Shown here: positions 1-7,420 of the stretch, piece after piece
Position numbering within the stretch: the first letter of the stretch is position 1
How the letters are laid out: every line of letters starts with the position of its first letter
Source of the DNA: an uncultured Clostridium sp.
GTDB lineage: Bacteria; Bacillota; Clostridia; TANB77; CAG-508
DNA: 19,324 nucleotides
Assembly: GCA_947062645.1 (NCBI GenBank)
Contig: CAMSQT010000006.1
Coordinates: forward strand, 1-19,324
Direction of reading: 5' to 3'
The notes under the pieces: generated by a model
The model's input: the letters and a program-made list of their open reading frames with translations, nothing else
What the model was told of the DNA's origin: nothing
Databases searched by the model: none
Translations under genes and position numbers: made by a program

Positions 1-13
1 GCTCTTCCGATCT
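1..13. other. Illumina adapter remnant, left end
   Basis: The first 13 bases, GCTCTTCCGATCT, are the 3' end shared by the Illumina TruSeq P5 and P7 adapters. They are not genomic. The coding frame of the phosphosugar mutase stops making family sense at this junction, so the biological sequence starts at base 14. Confidence 0.95.
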
Positions 14-1534
14 CATATCTTTTACGATGTCTTTTTCGACATCTTTAATGGTTAAGACTTGATAGTCTCCTACTTTTTCGATGTTGGTATTTCTCATTTT
101 GGTCATCATATCTTTAATTTCTTTTGCTCCATCGGCTCCTTCTCTTACAATGGATGGTTGGGCTTCTTTATAATAGCCATATTTTTCGTAGATGTCGTTC
201 ATCGCATCCCATAAGGTTTTGTTTTGAGATTGATAGTAACAAGCTGCTTCACATAGAGCCATTACGGCTGCAATTCCATCTTTGTCTCTTGCGTAGTCAC
301 CAATTAAGCAACCATAACTTTCTTCGTAACCAAATACATAGGTTTTGTCGTGGTTTTCTTCTGCCTTTTTCATAATGGCTCCTATGTTTTTAAATCCTGT
401 TAGTACTTCTGGACAGTCTAAGTTATAGTGTTTGGCAATGGCTTTGGCTAAGTTAGAAGATACAATGGTTGTAATTAGCATTCCGTTTTCTGGTAAGATG
501 CCTTTTTCTTTCATTTGAGAAATTCTGTATTCGGCAATTAATAAAGCTGACATGTTTCCTGTATAAGTCATGTATTCTCCCGTTTTTTGGTCTTTTGCAA
601 ATATCCCTAGGCGGTCTGCGTCTGGGTCAGTTGCTAAAACTACGTCTGCTTCTACTTTTTTAGCTAGTTCTAAAGCTAGTTTGAAGGCTTTTGGATCTTC
701 TGGGTTTGGATAGTCTACTGTTGGGAAGTCTCCATCTGGCTCACTTTGTTCTGGTACGACATAGACATTTTCTAGCCCTATTTCGTTTAATAATCTTTTG
801 GCTATGGTGTTTCCTGTTCCATGTAATGGGGTGTAAACTACTTTTAAGGTTTTCCCCTGTTCTTTTACAATTTGTGGATTTAATACTGAATTTTTTAATA
901 CATTTAGGTATTTGTCATCCATTTCGGTTCCAATGATTGTTAGTAACCCTTTTTGTATCGCTTCTTCTTTGGTAATTTGTTTGATTTCACTAAAGTTTTG
1001 GATGGCTCTTACTTTTGCTATGATGTCTTTATCTCTTGGTGATACGATTTGCGCTCCATCGTCCCAATATACTTTGTATCCATTGTATTTTGGTGGATTG
1101 TGGCTGGCAGTAATCATAACTCCTGCTGTTGCTTTTAATTCTCTTACAGCAAAGGATAGTTCTGGTACAGGTCTTAGATTCTCAAAAAGGTATGCCTTGA
1201 TTCCGTTTGCACAAAAGATTAGTGCTGTTTGCATACTAAATTCTTTTGACATTTTTCTAGAATCGTAGCTAATGACTACTCCTTTTTTTTCTGTTCCTTG
1301 TTCTATTATATAATTTGCTAGTCCTTGGGTTGCTTTTCCTACAGTGTAACGGTTCATTCGGTTTGTTCCTGCTCCTATTATGCCTCTTAGTCCTGCTGTT
1401 CCAAATTCTAGTTCTTTGTAAAATCTATCTTCTATTTCTTTTTCGTCTTCCTTAATTTCTTGTAGTTCTTTTCTGGTTTCTTCGTCAAATTCTAGACTTT
1501 CACACCATTTTTGATATTCTTTTTGGTAATCCAT
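14..1534 (-). CDS. phosphosugar mutase (phosphoglucomutase/phosphomannomutase, PgcA-like), 3' end missing
   Basis: Alpha-D-phosphohexomutase that interconverts hexose 6-phosphate and 1-phosphate in the cytoplasm, feeding nucleotide-sugar synthesis. The open frame runs 507 codons from ATG 1534 to the contig edge. Visible motifs are the phosphoserine loop TASHNPPKYNG, the metal-binding loop DPDADR, and TGFKNIG, a sugar-binding-type loop; the last part, the phosphate-binding domain, is cut off by the adapter junction. The start at 1534 is preferred over the ATG two codons upstream because GGAAGG lies 6-7 bases before it. No in-frame CGG codon is present and no frameshift is seen. It lies downstream of the UDP-sugar pyrophosphorylase gene, separated by a terminator, and has its own promoter. 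A neighbouring mutase/pyrophosphorylase pair fits successive steps: hexose-1-P, then UDP-sugar. Glucose versus GlcNAc specificity cannot be told from sequence by eye. Confidence 0.9.
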
Positions 1535-1560
1535 TTTCATCCTTCCTTTCTTTTTTGTTT

Positions 1561-1589
1561 ATTATACTTGATGGAAATAGATTTTACAA
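1561..1589 (-). promoter_or_regulatory. promoter of the phosphosugar mutase gene
   Basis: On the minus strand TTGTAA (1589-1584), a 17-base spacer and a perfect TATAAT (1566-1561) form a sigma-A-type promoter. It sits 27 bases before the ATG at 1534, with a GGAAGG ribosome binding site in between. Confidence 0.65.
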
Positions 1590-1611
1590 GAGTTTTTTTT
1601 ATTTCCATTTT

Positions 1612-1652
1612 AAAAAAGACGGTATTTTATAATAAAACTTACCATCTTTTAT
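1612..1652 (-). terminator. intrinsic terminator after the UAP gene
   Basis: On the minus strand AAAAGATGGTA (1650-1640) pairs with TACCGTCTTTT (1624-1614) across a 15-base loop, with one G-T wobble, followed by a run of T. It lies just after the UAP stop codon (1664-1666). Confidence 0.65.
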
Positions 1653-1663
1653 TTTTTTGTATT

Positions 1664-2916
1664 TTAATCTAAATGATAAAACTTTTTATATAGTTCTCTT
1701 GCTGTCTTAGGACAATCTACACCTGCCGTATCTGCATTCTTAACAGGAGCAAATTCTTCTTCTCTTTTTACACGAAGAATTGCCATTTCGTCTACTTCAC
1801 CAAAGGCATCAAATAAGAAGGCTTCAAATTTGTAAGCATTTGGTGAGTCTGGTACAACTAGGTTCCCTTCTTTATCTAAGTAAGTTGCCTTTTTATAGGC
1901 TACATGATATGGTAAAGGATTGGCTCCCATTCTTTCTACTGCTTCTACACTAAATAAGTTACAAAGAAGGTGAGATTCACCATAAAGTAATTCGCCATTT
2001 TCGTCTGTTGCTTCTGCCATTTCTTCTGTGATTTCAGAATATTCAATTACATTTGGTTTGCCATTTCGTTTGCAAAATACGCCTACTTTTTCTTGTGGAT
2101 TTGCTTTTACAGCTGATTTACAAGCAACGGTTACTTTTTTGTCAATGGCAATTCCCATTAGGACAGGATCTACCATTTTTACTAAGCAGTTGTCAACGCC
2201 ACCAATAAATACCCATTCCATTCCCATTTCTTTCATTTTTTTAGTCATTCCACTTTTTACTAGGGATTCATAAATTCCACCATGACCATCTGCTGCTTCT
2301 TTAATTAGTCCGTCTTCTCCTATTAATATTTTTCCTTCTGTGTCTATCATTGGTAGTTCCCCTTGAATAAAGAAAAATATGTTTTTGTCTTTTTGGTAAC
2401 CAAAATATCTATTTTTTTCAAAAAATTCTACGGTTTCTTTGTTGTTTTCCTTGCTTGTCATAACAAACCAAGGAATGGTGACACCATATTTTTTGCCTTC
2501 TTCTTTTAGTCCATCACATAATAATTCAAATAATGATTTATGAGAATCTAGTCCTATGTCATAAGTTCCTTTTGGCCCGCTTGTGTCCGTAATCTTGTTC
2601 CTTGCCCTCCTGCCATAGTAACGGCTGCTAGTTTGCCTTCTTTGATTGCTTTTTTTCCTATATTTTCGTAATGTTTGTAATCGTCATATAATTTACTTTT
2701 GTCTAAATATTCGATTGGTGTAATTTTATCATTTTCTTTTTTTTCTGTTTTTTTCGTTTTTTGATATAGACTATTAATTAGTTCAAAATCAATTTGTTCT
2801 ATTTGGTTTAATAGTTCTTTTTTATGTGCTTCGTCTAAACCTTCATAATGGTTTAATAAGTGTTCTTGCCCATATTTTTTTAAAATACTTTGTAATTCTT
2901 CTTTTTTTGTGTCCAT
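1664..2916 (-). CDS. UDP-sugar pyrophosphorylase, UAP family (UDPGP type 1), with two CGG +1 shift sites
   Basis: Makes UDP-GlcNAc (or a related UDP-sugar) and pyrophosphate from UTP and sugar-1-phosphate. Read normally, the frame from ATG 2916 ends after 120 residues, inside the nucleotide-binding loop. Treating CGGA (2589-2586) and CGGG (2579-2576) as glycine gives a continuous 416-residue protein with the UAP signature GGQGTRLGHKGPKGTYDIG; the two glycines are residues 110 and 113. Downstream, FVMTSKENN, FFIQGELP and GHGGIYESL match the family. The length of 1253 bases equals 417 codons plus exactly two extra bases. The start has AAGGAG just upstream. It is preceded by its own promoter (2978-3006). 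It could otherwise be called a pseudogene, but no other damage is visible. Confidence is high for family, moderate for substrate. Confidence 0.88.
2576..2579 (-). other. CGGG +1 shift site 2 in UAP (Gly113)
   Basis: After site 1 the next codons are CAC AAG, then CGG in frame again. Reading CGGG as Gly gives GHKGPKG, the conserved continuation. Only two residues separate the two sites. Confidence 0.85.
2586..2589 (-). other. CGGA +1 shift site 1 in UAP (Gly110)
   Basis: Frame-0 context is AGA TTA CGG ACA. Reading CGGA as Gly gives GTRLG of the nucleotide-binding loop. The codon is exactly in frame with the start (109 codons upstream). Confidence 0.85.
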
Positions 2917-2944
2917 CTTCTTCTCCTTTTTCTTATTTACAAAT

Positions 2945-2974
2945 AACAGATAATAAACTATATTATTATCTGTT
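2945..2974 (-). promoter_or_regulatory. perfect 12-bp inverted repeat in the UAP leader
   Basis: AACAGATAATAA (2945-2956) and TTATTATCTGTT (2963-2974) are perfect inverted repeats around 6 bases. The repeat lies immediately downstream of the predicted -10 box (2983-2978), so it spans the likely transcription start. It could be an operator, a 5' mRNA hairpin, or a weak terminator for the gene at 3015-3494. It lacks a strong T run. Confidence 0.45.
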
Positions 2975-2977
2975 CTA

Positions 2978-3006
2978 TTTATACACTATTTTAAAAAAAT
3001 TAGCAA
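2978..3006 (-). promoter_or_regulatory. promoter of the UAP gene
   Basis: On the minus strand TTGCTA (3006-3001), a 17-base spacer and TATAAA (2983-2978) form a sigma-A-like promoter, about 60 bases before the ATG at 2916. Confidence 0.55.
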
Positions 3007-3014
3007 CTCTTTTT

Positions 3015-3494
3015 TTATATTTTTTCGATTTCTTTTTCCCCTGCGGTTTTTAAAATTTTATCATATTGCTCCATGATTTCGTCCATTCTTTCTGCTACTT
3101 CTTCCATTTCGTAACAGTCAATTATTTTTATCTCATTATCTTTTGGTATTTGTTTTATAATTTCTTGATTTGTTTTTCTAATGTATGGTTCTTTTCCTTT
3201 AATAAAAATGGTTAGTGGTTTTTGGTCTTTTACTTGATTTCTTATTTTCTCTATTTTTTCTTCTGTTTTGTTACTCCAGTTTAGGTTTAATATTTTTTCT
3301 TTTTTGGTTTCTTTTAAATTGGTTCTTTCTAAAAAGTCTTTCATGCTCGTTTCTAAATCTTCTTCTGTTAATATTACGATTTCTTTTTCTTCTTCTATTT
3401 TTTGATGAATATATGGCAGACTTATCATTTCAAAGTGATAATCTCCTGTATAAAATGTACATATTTTTTCTTGGGTATCTTGTTTTTGCTTCAT
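3015..3494 (-). CDS. unknown highly charged 159-residue protein
   Basis: I do not recognise this protein. It has 159 residues, rich in Lys, Glu and Ile, with no signal peptide or membrane segment, so it is probably cytoplasmic. The start has AAAGGAG about 9 bases upstream. The N-terminal pattern, CTFYTGDYHFEMISLPYI followed by a GEE-like acidic stretch and VILTEEDL, vaguely recalls the MEDS/DcmR-type sensory fold (FY..., YI..., hydrophobic strand), but this is only a pattern impression. The next strand-like segment is PLTIFIKGKEPYI, and the C-terminus is helical and acidic. No in-frame CGG. It has its own promoter (3555-3583) and is followed by the UAP promoter, so it is probably monocistronic. 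It is divergent from spoIIR. Confidence 0.7.
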   Translation of the reverse strand: MKQKQDTQEKICTFYTGDYHFEMISLPYIHQKIEEEKEIVILTEEDLETSMKDFLERTNLKETKKEKILNLNWSNKTEEKIEKIRNQVKDQKPLTIFIKGKEPYIRKTNQEIIKQIPKDNEIKIIDCYEMEEVAERMDEIMEQYDKILKTAGEKEIEKI

Positions 3495-3554
3495 TTTAAA
3501 TTTCTCCTTTGCGTTTTTTCCTTACGGAAAGTTTCTTTTTTTGGGGTCTGGTAA

Positions 3555-3583
3555 ATTTTACCATTTCTTTACAAATATGTCAA
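3555..3583 (-). promoter_or_regulatory. promoter of the 3015-3494 gene, with a palindrome at -10
   Basis: On the minus strand TTGACA (3583-3578), a 17-base spacer and TAAAAT (3560-3555) are close to the sigma-A consensus. The -10 box lies inside the palindrome-like GGTAAAATTTACC (3562-3550), which could be an operator. A leader of about 55 bases with a small TTTCC-GTAA-GGAAA hairpin follows. Confidence 0.6.
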
Positions 3584-3714
3584 TAATATTTCAAAAAAAA
3601 TTTTTCTATTTTTTTGCATTGATTTTTTTTCCTTTTTCGTATAAATTTTTCTAAATTGTTAATAATGAATATAAAAGAATATTTTTTGAAATATTTGTTT
3701 TTGGGAGGTAACTT

Positions 3715-4356
3715 ATGAAAAAAAATTTAAAAATGGTAATTATTTTAAGCTTTTTATTATTTTTATATACAAGTATTTGTGCGATTTCTTATGCACAAAG
3801 TGTTTCAACTGATATTGCCAATAGCGTTTTTCGTCTGCACGTTTTAGCCAACAGTGATTCTAAAGAAGATCAAGCTCTAAAGTATAAGGTTCGTGATGCT
3901 TTGTTAAATTATATGAATTCTATTTGTAAAGATTGTACATCAAAACAAGAAGCTATTAAGCTTGTTTCTGAAAACAAAGAAATTTTTGAACAAATTGCTC
4001 TTGATACCATTGCAAAGGAAGGGTATTCTTACCCAGTTAAAATTAATATTGGGAATTTTGAATTTCCTACTAAAGATTATGGTGATATTTCTTTACCTGC
4101 TGGTTTTTATGATGCTTTGCGTGTTGAAATTGGAGAGGCTAAAGGTCAAAATTGGTGGTGCGTAATGTTTCCTCCTTTGTGTTTTGTAGATATTTCTTCT
4201 GGTGTGGTTCCTGAAGAATCCAAAGAATTGTTGGAAAATAATTTAGAAGAAGAAGAGTTTGCTCTTGTTTCTAATCAAGAAAATCAAGAGGTACAGTTTA
4301 AGTTTAAATTGCTAGAGTTTTTTAATCAGTCTGGCTTAATTACTGCTAAAAAATAA
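3715..4356 (+). CDS. spoIIR: stage II sporulation protein R
   Basis: Secreted forespore signal that triggers SpoIIGA-dependent processing of pro-sigma-E in the mother cell. The protein has 213 residues. Residues 1-27 form a signal peptide or anchor: a KKNLK start, a hydrophobic stretch, then a SYA site. The family motif FRLHVLANSDS followed by EDQALKYKVRDALL is clear (about residues 40-65), and the C-terminal half contains WWCVMFPPLCFVD, also typical. The GGGAGGT ribosome binding site is about 5 bases upstream of ATG. The gene is complete, with no in-frame CGG. It is transcribed away from the gene at 3015-3494 and followed by a hairpin before murA. In Bacillus this gene is under sigma-F; I could not find a convincing sigma-F promoter here. 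Confidence 0.93.
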   Translation: MKKNLKMVIILSFLLFLYTSICAISYAQSVSTDIANSVFRLHVLANSDSKEDQALKYKVRDALLNYMNSICKDCTSKQEAIKLVSENKEIFEQIALDTIAKEGYSYPVKINIGNFEFPTKDYGDISLPAGFYDALRVEIGEAKGQNWWCVMFPPLCFVDISSGVVPEESKELLENNLEEEEFALVSNQENQEVQFKFKLLEFFNQSGLITAKK

Positions 4357-4397
4357 TAAATAGATTTTTCTAATTCGATAAAACAAAACTAAAACTG

Positions 4398-4426
4398 TTG
4401 CAATTCCTTCTAGTTTATGATATATT
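4398..4426 (+). promoter_or_regulatory. promoter upstream of murA
   Basis: TTGCAA (4398-4403), a 17-base spacer and TATATT (4421-4426). The start of transcription would be near 4433, just before the hairpin at 4436-4467, so the murA mRNA would begin with that hairpin. Confidence 0.55.
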
Positions 4427-4435
4427 TTAATAGAC

Positions 4436-4470
4436 AAAAAGAGTGTTATGTTTTTTACACTCTTTTTTCT
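4436..4470 (+). terminator. intrinsic terminator or leader hairpin between spoIIR and murA
   Basis: AAAAAGAGTGT (4436-4446) pairs perfectly with ACACTCTTTTT (4457-4467) around a 10-base loop, ending in T's. It would terminate spoIIR transcripts. It also lies downstream of a plausible murA promoter, so it could act as a 5' attenuator for murA. Confidence 0.75.
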
Positions 4471-4500
4471 TGGAAACATACATTATTGGGGGTTATTTAA

Positions 4501-5762
4501 TTGGAAAAATTAATTGTAAAAGGTCCAACACCTTTAAAAGGTGAAATAACAATAAGTGGTGCTAAAAACGCAGCAGTAGCTATTTTACCAGCTACGCTTT
4601 TAATTGATGGCGTTTGCACCATCGAGAACTTACCAAATATAAGTGATATTAAAATATCTTGTGAAATATTAGAAAAATTAGGTGCTAAAATAACTTGGAA
4701 TTCTTCCAATAGTATCACCATCGATACTTCTAATTTAACAACAACAAAAGCACCTTTAGATTTAACTAGCAAATTTCGTGCTTCTTACTATATTATAGGT
4801 GCTATGTTAAGTAGAAAAGGAGAAATCGAAGTTGGTATGCCAGGTCGGTTGTAAGCTTGGAGCTAGACCAATTGACCAACATATTAAAGGATTTGAAAGA
4901 TTAGGTGCTAGTGTAACTGTTGAAAAGGGAACCATTTATGCCAAAGCTAAAAAATTAACTGGTTGCCCTATTTATATGGATATTGTTTCTGTTGGCGCTA
5001 CGATAAACGTTATGCTATCAGCTGTTTTAGCAAAAGGAACTACAATTATTGATAATGCAGCAAAAGAACCTCATATTGTTGATGTAGCAAACTTTTTAAA
5101 TACCATGGGAGCTGATATTAGGGGTGCAGGAACTGATGTCATTAAAATCAATGGCGTAGAAAAATTACATGGAAATGCTACCTATTCTGTTGTTCCTGAT
5201 CAAATTGAGGCTGGTACTTTTATGTTAGCAGCGGTTGCAACAAAAGGAGATTTATTAATTAAAAATTGTATTACCAAACATTTAGAATCTATTACAGCAA
5301 AAATTATTGAAGTTGGTGGAAATGTAGAAGATAATATTGATAGTATTCGCGTTTGGTGTAATAAAAGACCTACCAATGCTACTATTAAAACTTTGCCATA
5401 TCCAGGATTTCCTACTGATTTACAGCCACAGATGGGTGTTGTATTGTCTTTGGCTAATGGTAATAGTATGATTCATGAAAGTATTTGGGATTCTAGATTT
5501 CAGTATACAGAGGAATTAAATCGTATGGGTGCTAAGATTAATGCCCAAGGAAAATCTGCTTTTTTTGAAGGTGTTAAAAAATTAACTGGCGCTCCTGTTT
5601 ATTCTAGCGATTTAAGAGCTGGTGCTGCTTTAGTTATTGCAGGTACTGCTGCTGACCGGTATTACGGAAATCTATAATCTAGAACATATTGATAGAGGTT
5701 ATGAAAATATTGAGGACAAGTTTAGAAGTATTGGCGCTAAGATTGAAAGGGTTACGGAATAG
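4501..5762 (+). CDS. murA: UDP-N-acetylglucosamine 1-carboxyvinyltransferase, with two CGG +1 shift sites
   Basis: First committed enzyme of peptidoglycan synthesis: transfers enolpyruvate from PEP to UDP-GlcNAc. The start is TTG at 4501 with GGGGGT 6-7 bases upstream; this gives the canonical N-terminus with SGAKNA (Lys22, Asn23). Frame 0 stops after 117 residues. Reading CGGT at 4846-4849 and at 5657-5660 as Gly gives one 419-residue protein, the normal MurA length (1262 bases = 420 codons plus 2). Site 1 supplies Gly116 of PGGCKLGARP, directly before the catalytic Cys117; site 2 supplies Gly386 in AGTAADGITEI. Having Cys rather than Asp in the loop is the fosfomycin-sensitive form. The rest (GFPTDLQPQM, AGAALVIAG, HIDRGYENI) is intact. 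The stop overlaps the possible GTG start of walJ by one base, so it is an operon with walJ and rlmH. Confidence 0.93.
4846..4849 (+). other. CGGT +1 shift site 1 in murA (Gly116)
   Basis: Context is CCA GGT CGG TTG TAA in frame 0; the stop is two codons later. Reading CGGT as Gly gives PGGC of the active-site loop, with the catalytic Cys codon TGT next. It is the 116th codon from the TTG start. Confidence 0.9.
5657..5660 (+). other. CGGT +1 shift site 2 in murA (Gly386)
   Basis: Context is GCT GAC CGG TAT. Reading CGGT as Gly gives AADGITEIYNLEHIDRGY, the expected C-terminus; frame 0 ends at a TAA a few codons later. Confidence 0.9.
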
Positions 5763-5770
5763 TGATAAAA

Positions 5771-6564
5771 ATGTTTAAATTTTGTAGTTTATATAGTGGT
5801 AGTAGTGGTAATAGTTTATTAGTACAAACACCTAACACGAAGCTTTTAGTTGATGCTGGTGTTAGTTGCAAAAAAATAGAAAATGCTTTATTGGATATAG
5901 ATATTGACCCTTCTTCTTTGGATGGCATTTTAATTACCCATGAGCATACAGACCATGTGCAAGGCTTAGGAACTTTTTCTAAAAAGTTTCATTTGCCTGT
6001 GTTTGTTAATCAAGAAACGTTAGATGCTATGCCAAAACAAAGAGATAAATTGGATAGTAATTGCATCAAAACTTTTAAGATTGCTGATAAGTTTTCTATT
6101 GGTGATTTAGATATTAAACCTTTTTCTATTCCTCATGATGCGGTTAATCCTTGTGGTTTTAATATTTGGAATGGCGATAAAAAATTAAGTATTGCAACTG
6201 ATATTGGTCATATGTCAAATGCTATTTTAAAAAGTTTGGAAGAAAGCTTATTTGTTATGCTAGAAGCTAATTATGATCCAGAAGTGCTTCGCTGTTCTTC
6301 TTATCCATTTCAATTAAAATCTAGAATTGCTGGCCCTAAGCGGTCATTTATCGAATGAGATGGCTCGGAAAAACTATTTCTTATTTATTGCAATCTGGTT
6401 TAAAAAATGCTATGTTAGGACATTTAAGTAAAGAGAGTAATTTCCCTGAACTTGCTTATCAAACAGTTATGGATGAATTAATGGAGTGTCAGTATTTCGA
6501 TAAAGATTCACTTGGCTTAAATGTGGCAAGCAGGGATTGTAGTAGTAAGTTAGTTGAAATTTAG
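5771..6564 (+). CDS. walJ: metallo-beta-lactamase fold hydrolase WalJ/YycJ, with two CGG +1 shift sites
   Basis: Cytoplasmic metallo-hydrolase of the WalJ (YycJ) family, proposed to act as an exonuclease linking cell-wall control and division or repair. The protein has 263 residues from ATG 5771; a GTG at 5762 could add three. Motifs are LYSGSSGNS at the N-terminus, the metal-binding HEHTDH (residues 57-62), SIPHDA and an Asp in SIATDIGH. Frame 0 stops right after GPKRSFIE. Reading CGGT (6341-6344) and CGGA (6366-6369) as Gly gives GHLSNEMAGKTISYLL and then HLSKESNFPELA, as in the family. The length of 794 bases is 264 codons plus exactly two. It lies between murA and rlmH; the walJ-to-rlmH order matches the wal cluster of Firmicutes, though walRK are not in the window. 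Confidence 0.9.
6341..6344 (+). other. CGGT +1 shift site 1 in walJ (Gly191)
   Basis: Context is CCT AAG CGG TCA. Reading CGGT as Gly restores the conserved GHLSN motif, which carries a probable metal-ligand His immediately after the shift. Confidence 0.88.
6366..6369 (+). other. CGGA +1 shift site 2 in walJ (Gly199)
   Basis: Seven codons after site 1: ATG GCT CGG AAA. Reading CGGA as Gly gives NEMAGKTISYLL and joins the frame that runs to the stop at 6564. Confidence 0.88.
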
Positions 6565-6575
6565 GAGATTGGATT

Positions 6576-7055
6576 ATGCTAAATATTCAAGTTATTTGTG
6601 TCGGAAAATTAAAAGAGACTTATTTAAAAGAGGCTATTTGCGAATACAGTAAAAGACTTTCTAAGTATTGCAAATTGTCTTTTTTAGAGTTACCAGATCA
6701 AAAATTACCAGATAAATTAAACGAAGCTTTAGCTTATGACATTAAAACCAAAGAGTGTAATGAAATGATACGCCATATAAAAAAGGATTCTTATGTTATT
6801 GCTTTAGATTTAAAAGGTACAGAGTTTACTTCTCCTGAATTTTCTAACAAATTGCAAGACATTTCTATGACTTCTAGTTCTATTACTTTTATTATTGGTG
6901 GTTCTTTAGGTTTAACAAATGAACTTCTAGAATTATGCCAACAAAAAATATGCTTTTCGAAAATGACTTTTCCGCATCAATTAATTCGCGTTTTTCTTTT
7001 AGAGCAAATTTTTAGGGCTTTTAAAATTGCAAATGGTGAAACGTATCATAGATAA
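6576..7055 (+). CDS. rlmH: 23S rRNA (pseudouridine1915-N3)-methyltransferase
   Basis: SPOUT-class methyltransferase that methylates pseudouridine 1915 in helix 69 of 23S rRNA. It has 159 residues, the usual RlmH length. Family motifs are VICVGKLKETYL at the start, IALDLKGTEFTSPEF in the middle, FIIGGSLGL (SAM-binding knot), and the C-terminal MTFPHQLIRVFLLEQIFRA...NGETYHR. AGGAG overlaps the walJ stop codon and lies 8 bases before the ATG, so the two are translated from one mRNA. Its only coding-strand CGG is out of frame (GTC GGA), and the frame is intact. Confidence 0.96.
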   Translation: MLNIQVICVGKLKETYLKEAICEYSKRLSKYCKLSFLELPDQKLPDKLNEALAYDIKTKECNEMIRHIKKDSYVIALDLKGTEFTSPEFSNKLQDISMTSSSITFIIGGSLGLTNELLELCQQKICFSKMTFPHQLIRVFLLEQIFRAFKIANGETYHR

Positions 7056-7067
7056 TTTATTAGTTGG

Positions 7068-7184
7068 TTTTGTAGAGAAAATAAGAATGAAAACTAACGA
7101 TAGCTCTATTTTTTGTATATAAGGGGCTAAACAATTTTTATAAGAGGTTATTGTAATTTTTTTGGGGGTATTTTCTCTACAAAA
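7068..7184. repeat. perfect 16-bp inverted repeat enclosing 85 bases
   Basis: TTTTGTAGAGAAAATA (7068-7083) and its exact reverse complement (7169-7184) flank 85 bases with no ORF. It starts 12 bases after the rlmH stop. A small internal ACAAT...ATTGT pair is also present. It could be a structured RNA, a long-range terminator, or the ends of a small mobile fragment. Confidence 0.6.
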
Positions 7185-7308
7185 GTAATGACTTATTTAA
7201 TTTCTTGAAATCTTTTTTTGAATTTTTTTGCTTAATCGATGTATTATAATTATTCTTACGATTAAAAAAATTAATATAAATAATAATGTTTTTCTTATCA
7301 TGCGATAA

Positions 7309-7337
7309 ATTATATACCATTTTTTTACATTTGTCAA
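7309..7337 (-). promoter_or_regulatory. full-consensus sigma-A promoter with no obvious gene
   Basis: On the minus strand TTGACA (7337-7332), a 17-base spacer and TATAAT (7314-7309) match the consensus exactly. Transcription would start near 7302 and run left through the 7068-7184 inverted repeat. No ORF with a ribosome binding site is seen downstream, so it may drive a small RNA or be a relic. Confidence 0.6.
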
Positions 7338-7370
7338 CAAAAACATTTCGACATAATTCTACATTTTTCA

Positions 7371-7420
7371 CTTATGTCCCCACTTAAACCCGGAACCAAT
7401 AGGGACGTTTTGGGACGTTA
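7371..7420 (-). repeat. degenerate copy of the GGGGACGTTCC-type repeat
   Basis: Read on the minus strand this segment has ACGTCCC, AAAACGTCCCTATTG and GTGGGGACA, in the same order as ACGTTCCTAAAATCCCTATTG...GGGGGGACA of the arm at 12451-12506. It overlaps the stop codon of spmB (7418-7420). Confidence 0.4.

Larger units (their letters stand above)
7056..7417. other. rlmH-spmB intergenic region (362 bp) without a credible gene
   Basis: Contains the 16-bp inverted repeat (7068-7184), a consensus minus-strand promoter (7309-7337) and a degenerate repeat copy (7371-7420). A 64-residue minus ORF (7177-7371) exists, but the promoter lies inside it and its composition is Lys/Asn-rich, so I do not call it a gene. 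Confidence 0.6.

Noticed and set aside
124..1268. Plus-strand ORFs across the phosphosugar mutase
   Set aside because: Antisense shadows of the intact minus-strand gene.
3649..3680. Sigma-F promoter before spoIIR
   Set aside because: A GTATA is present but no GG..A.A.T at the right distance.
7347..7353. Spo0A-box-like TGTCGAA on the minus strand
   Set aside because: A 7-base match alone in AT-rich DNA, downstream of spmB and not near a sporulation gene start.
7177..7371. 64-residue minus-strand ORF
   Set aside because: GTG start without a good ribosome binding site, Lys/Asn-rich chance composition, and a consensus promoter lies within it.
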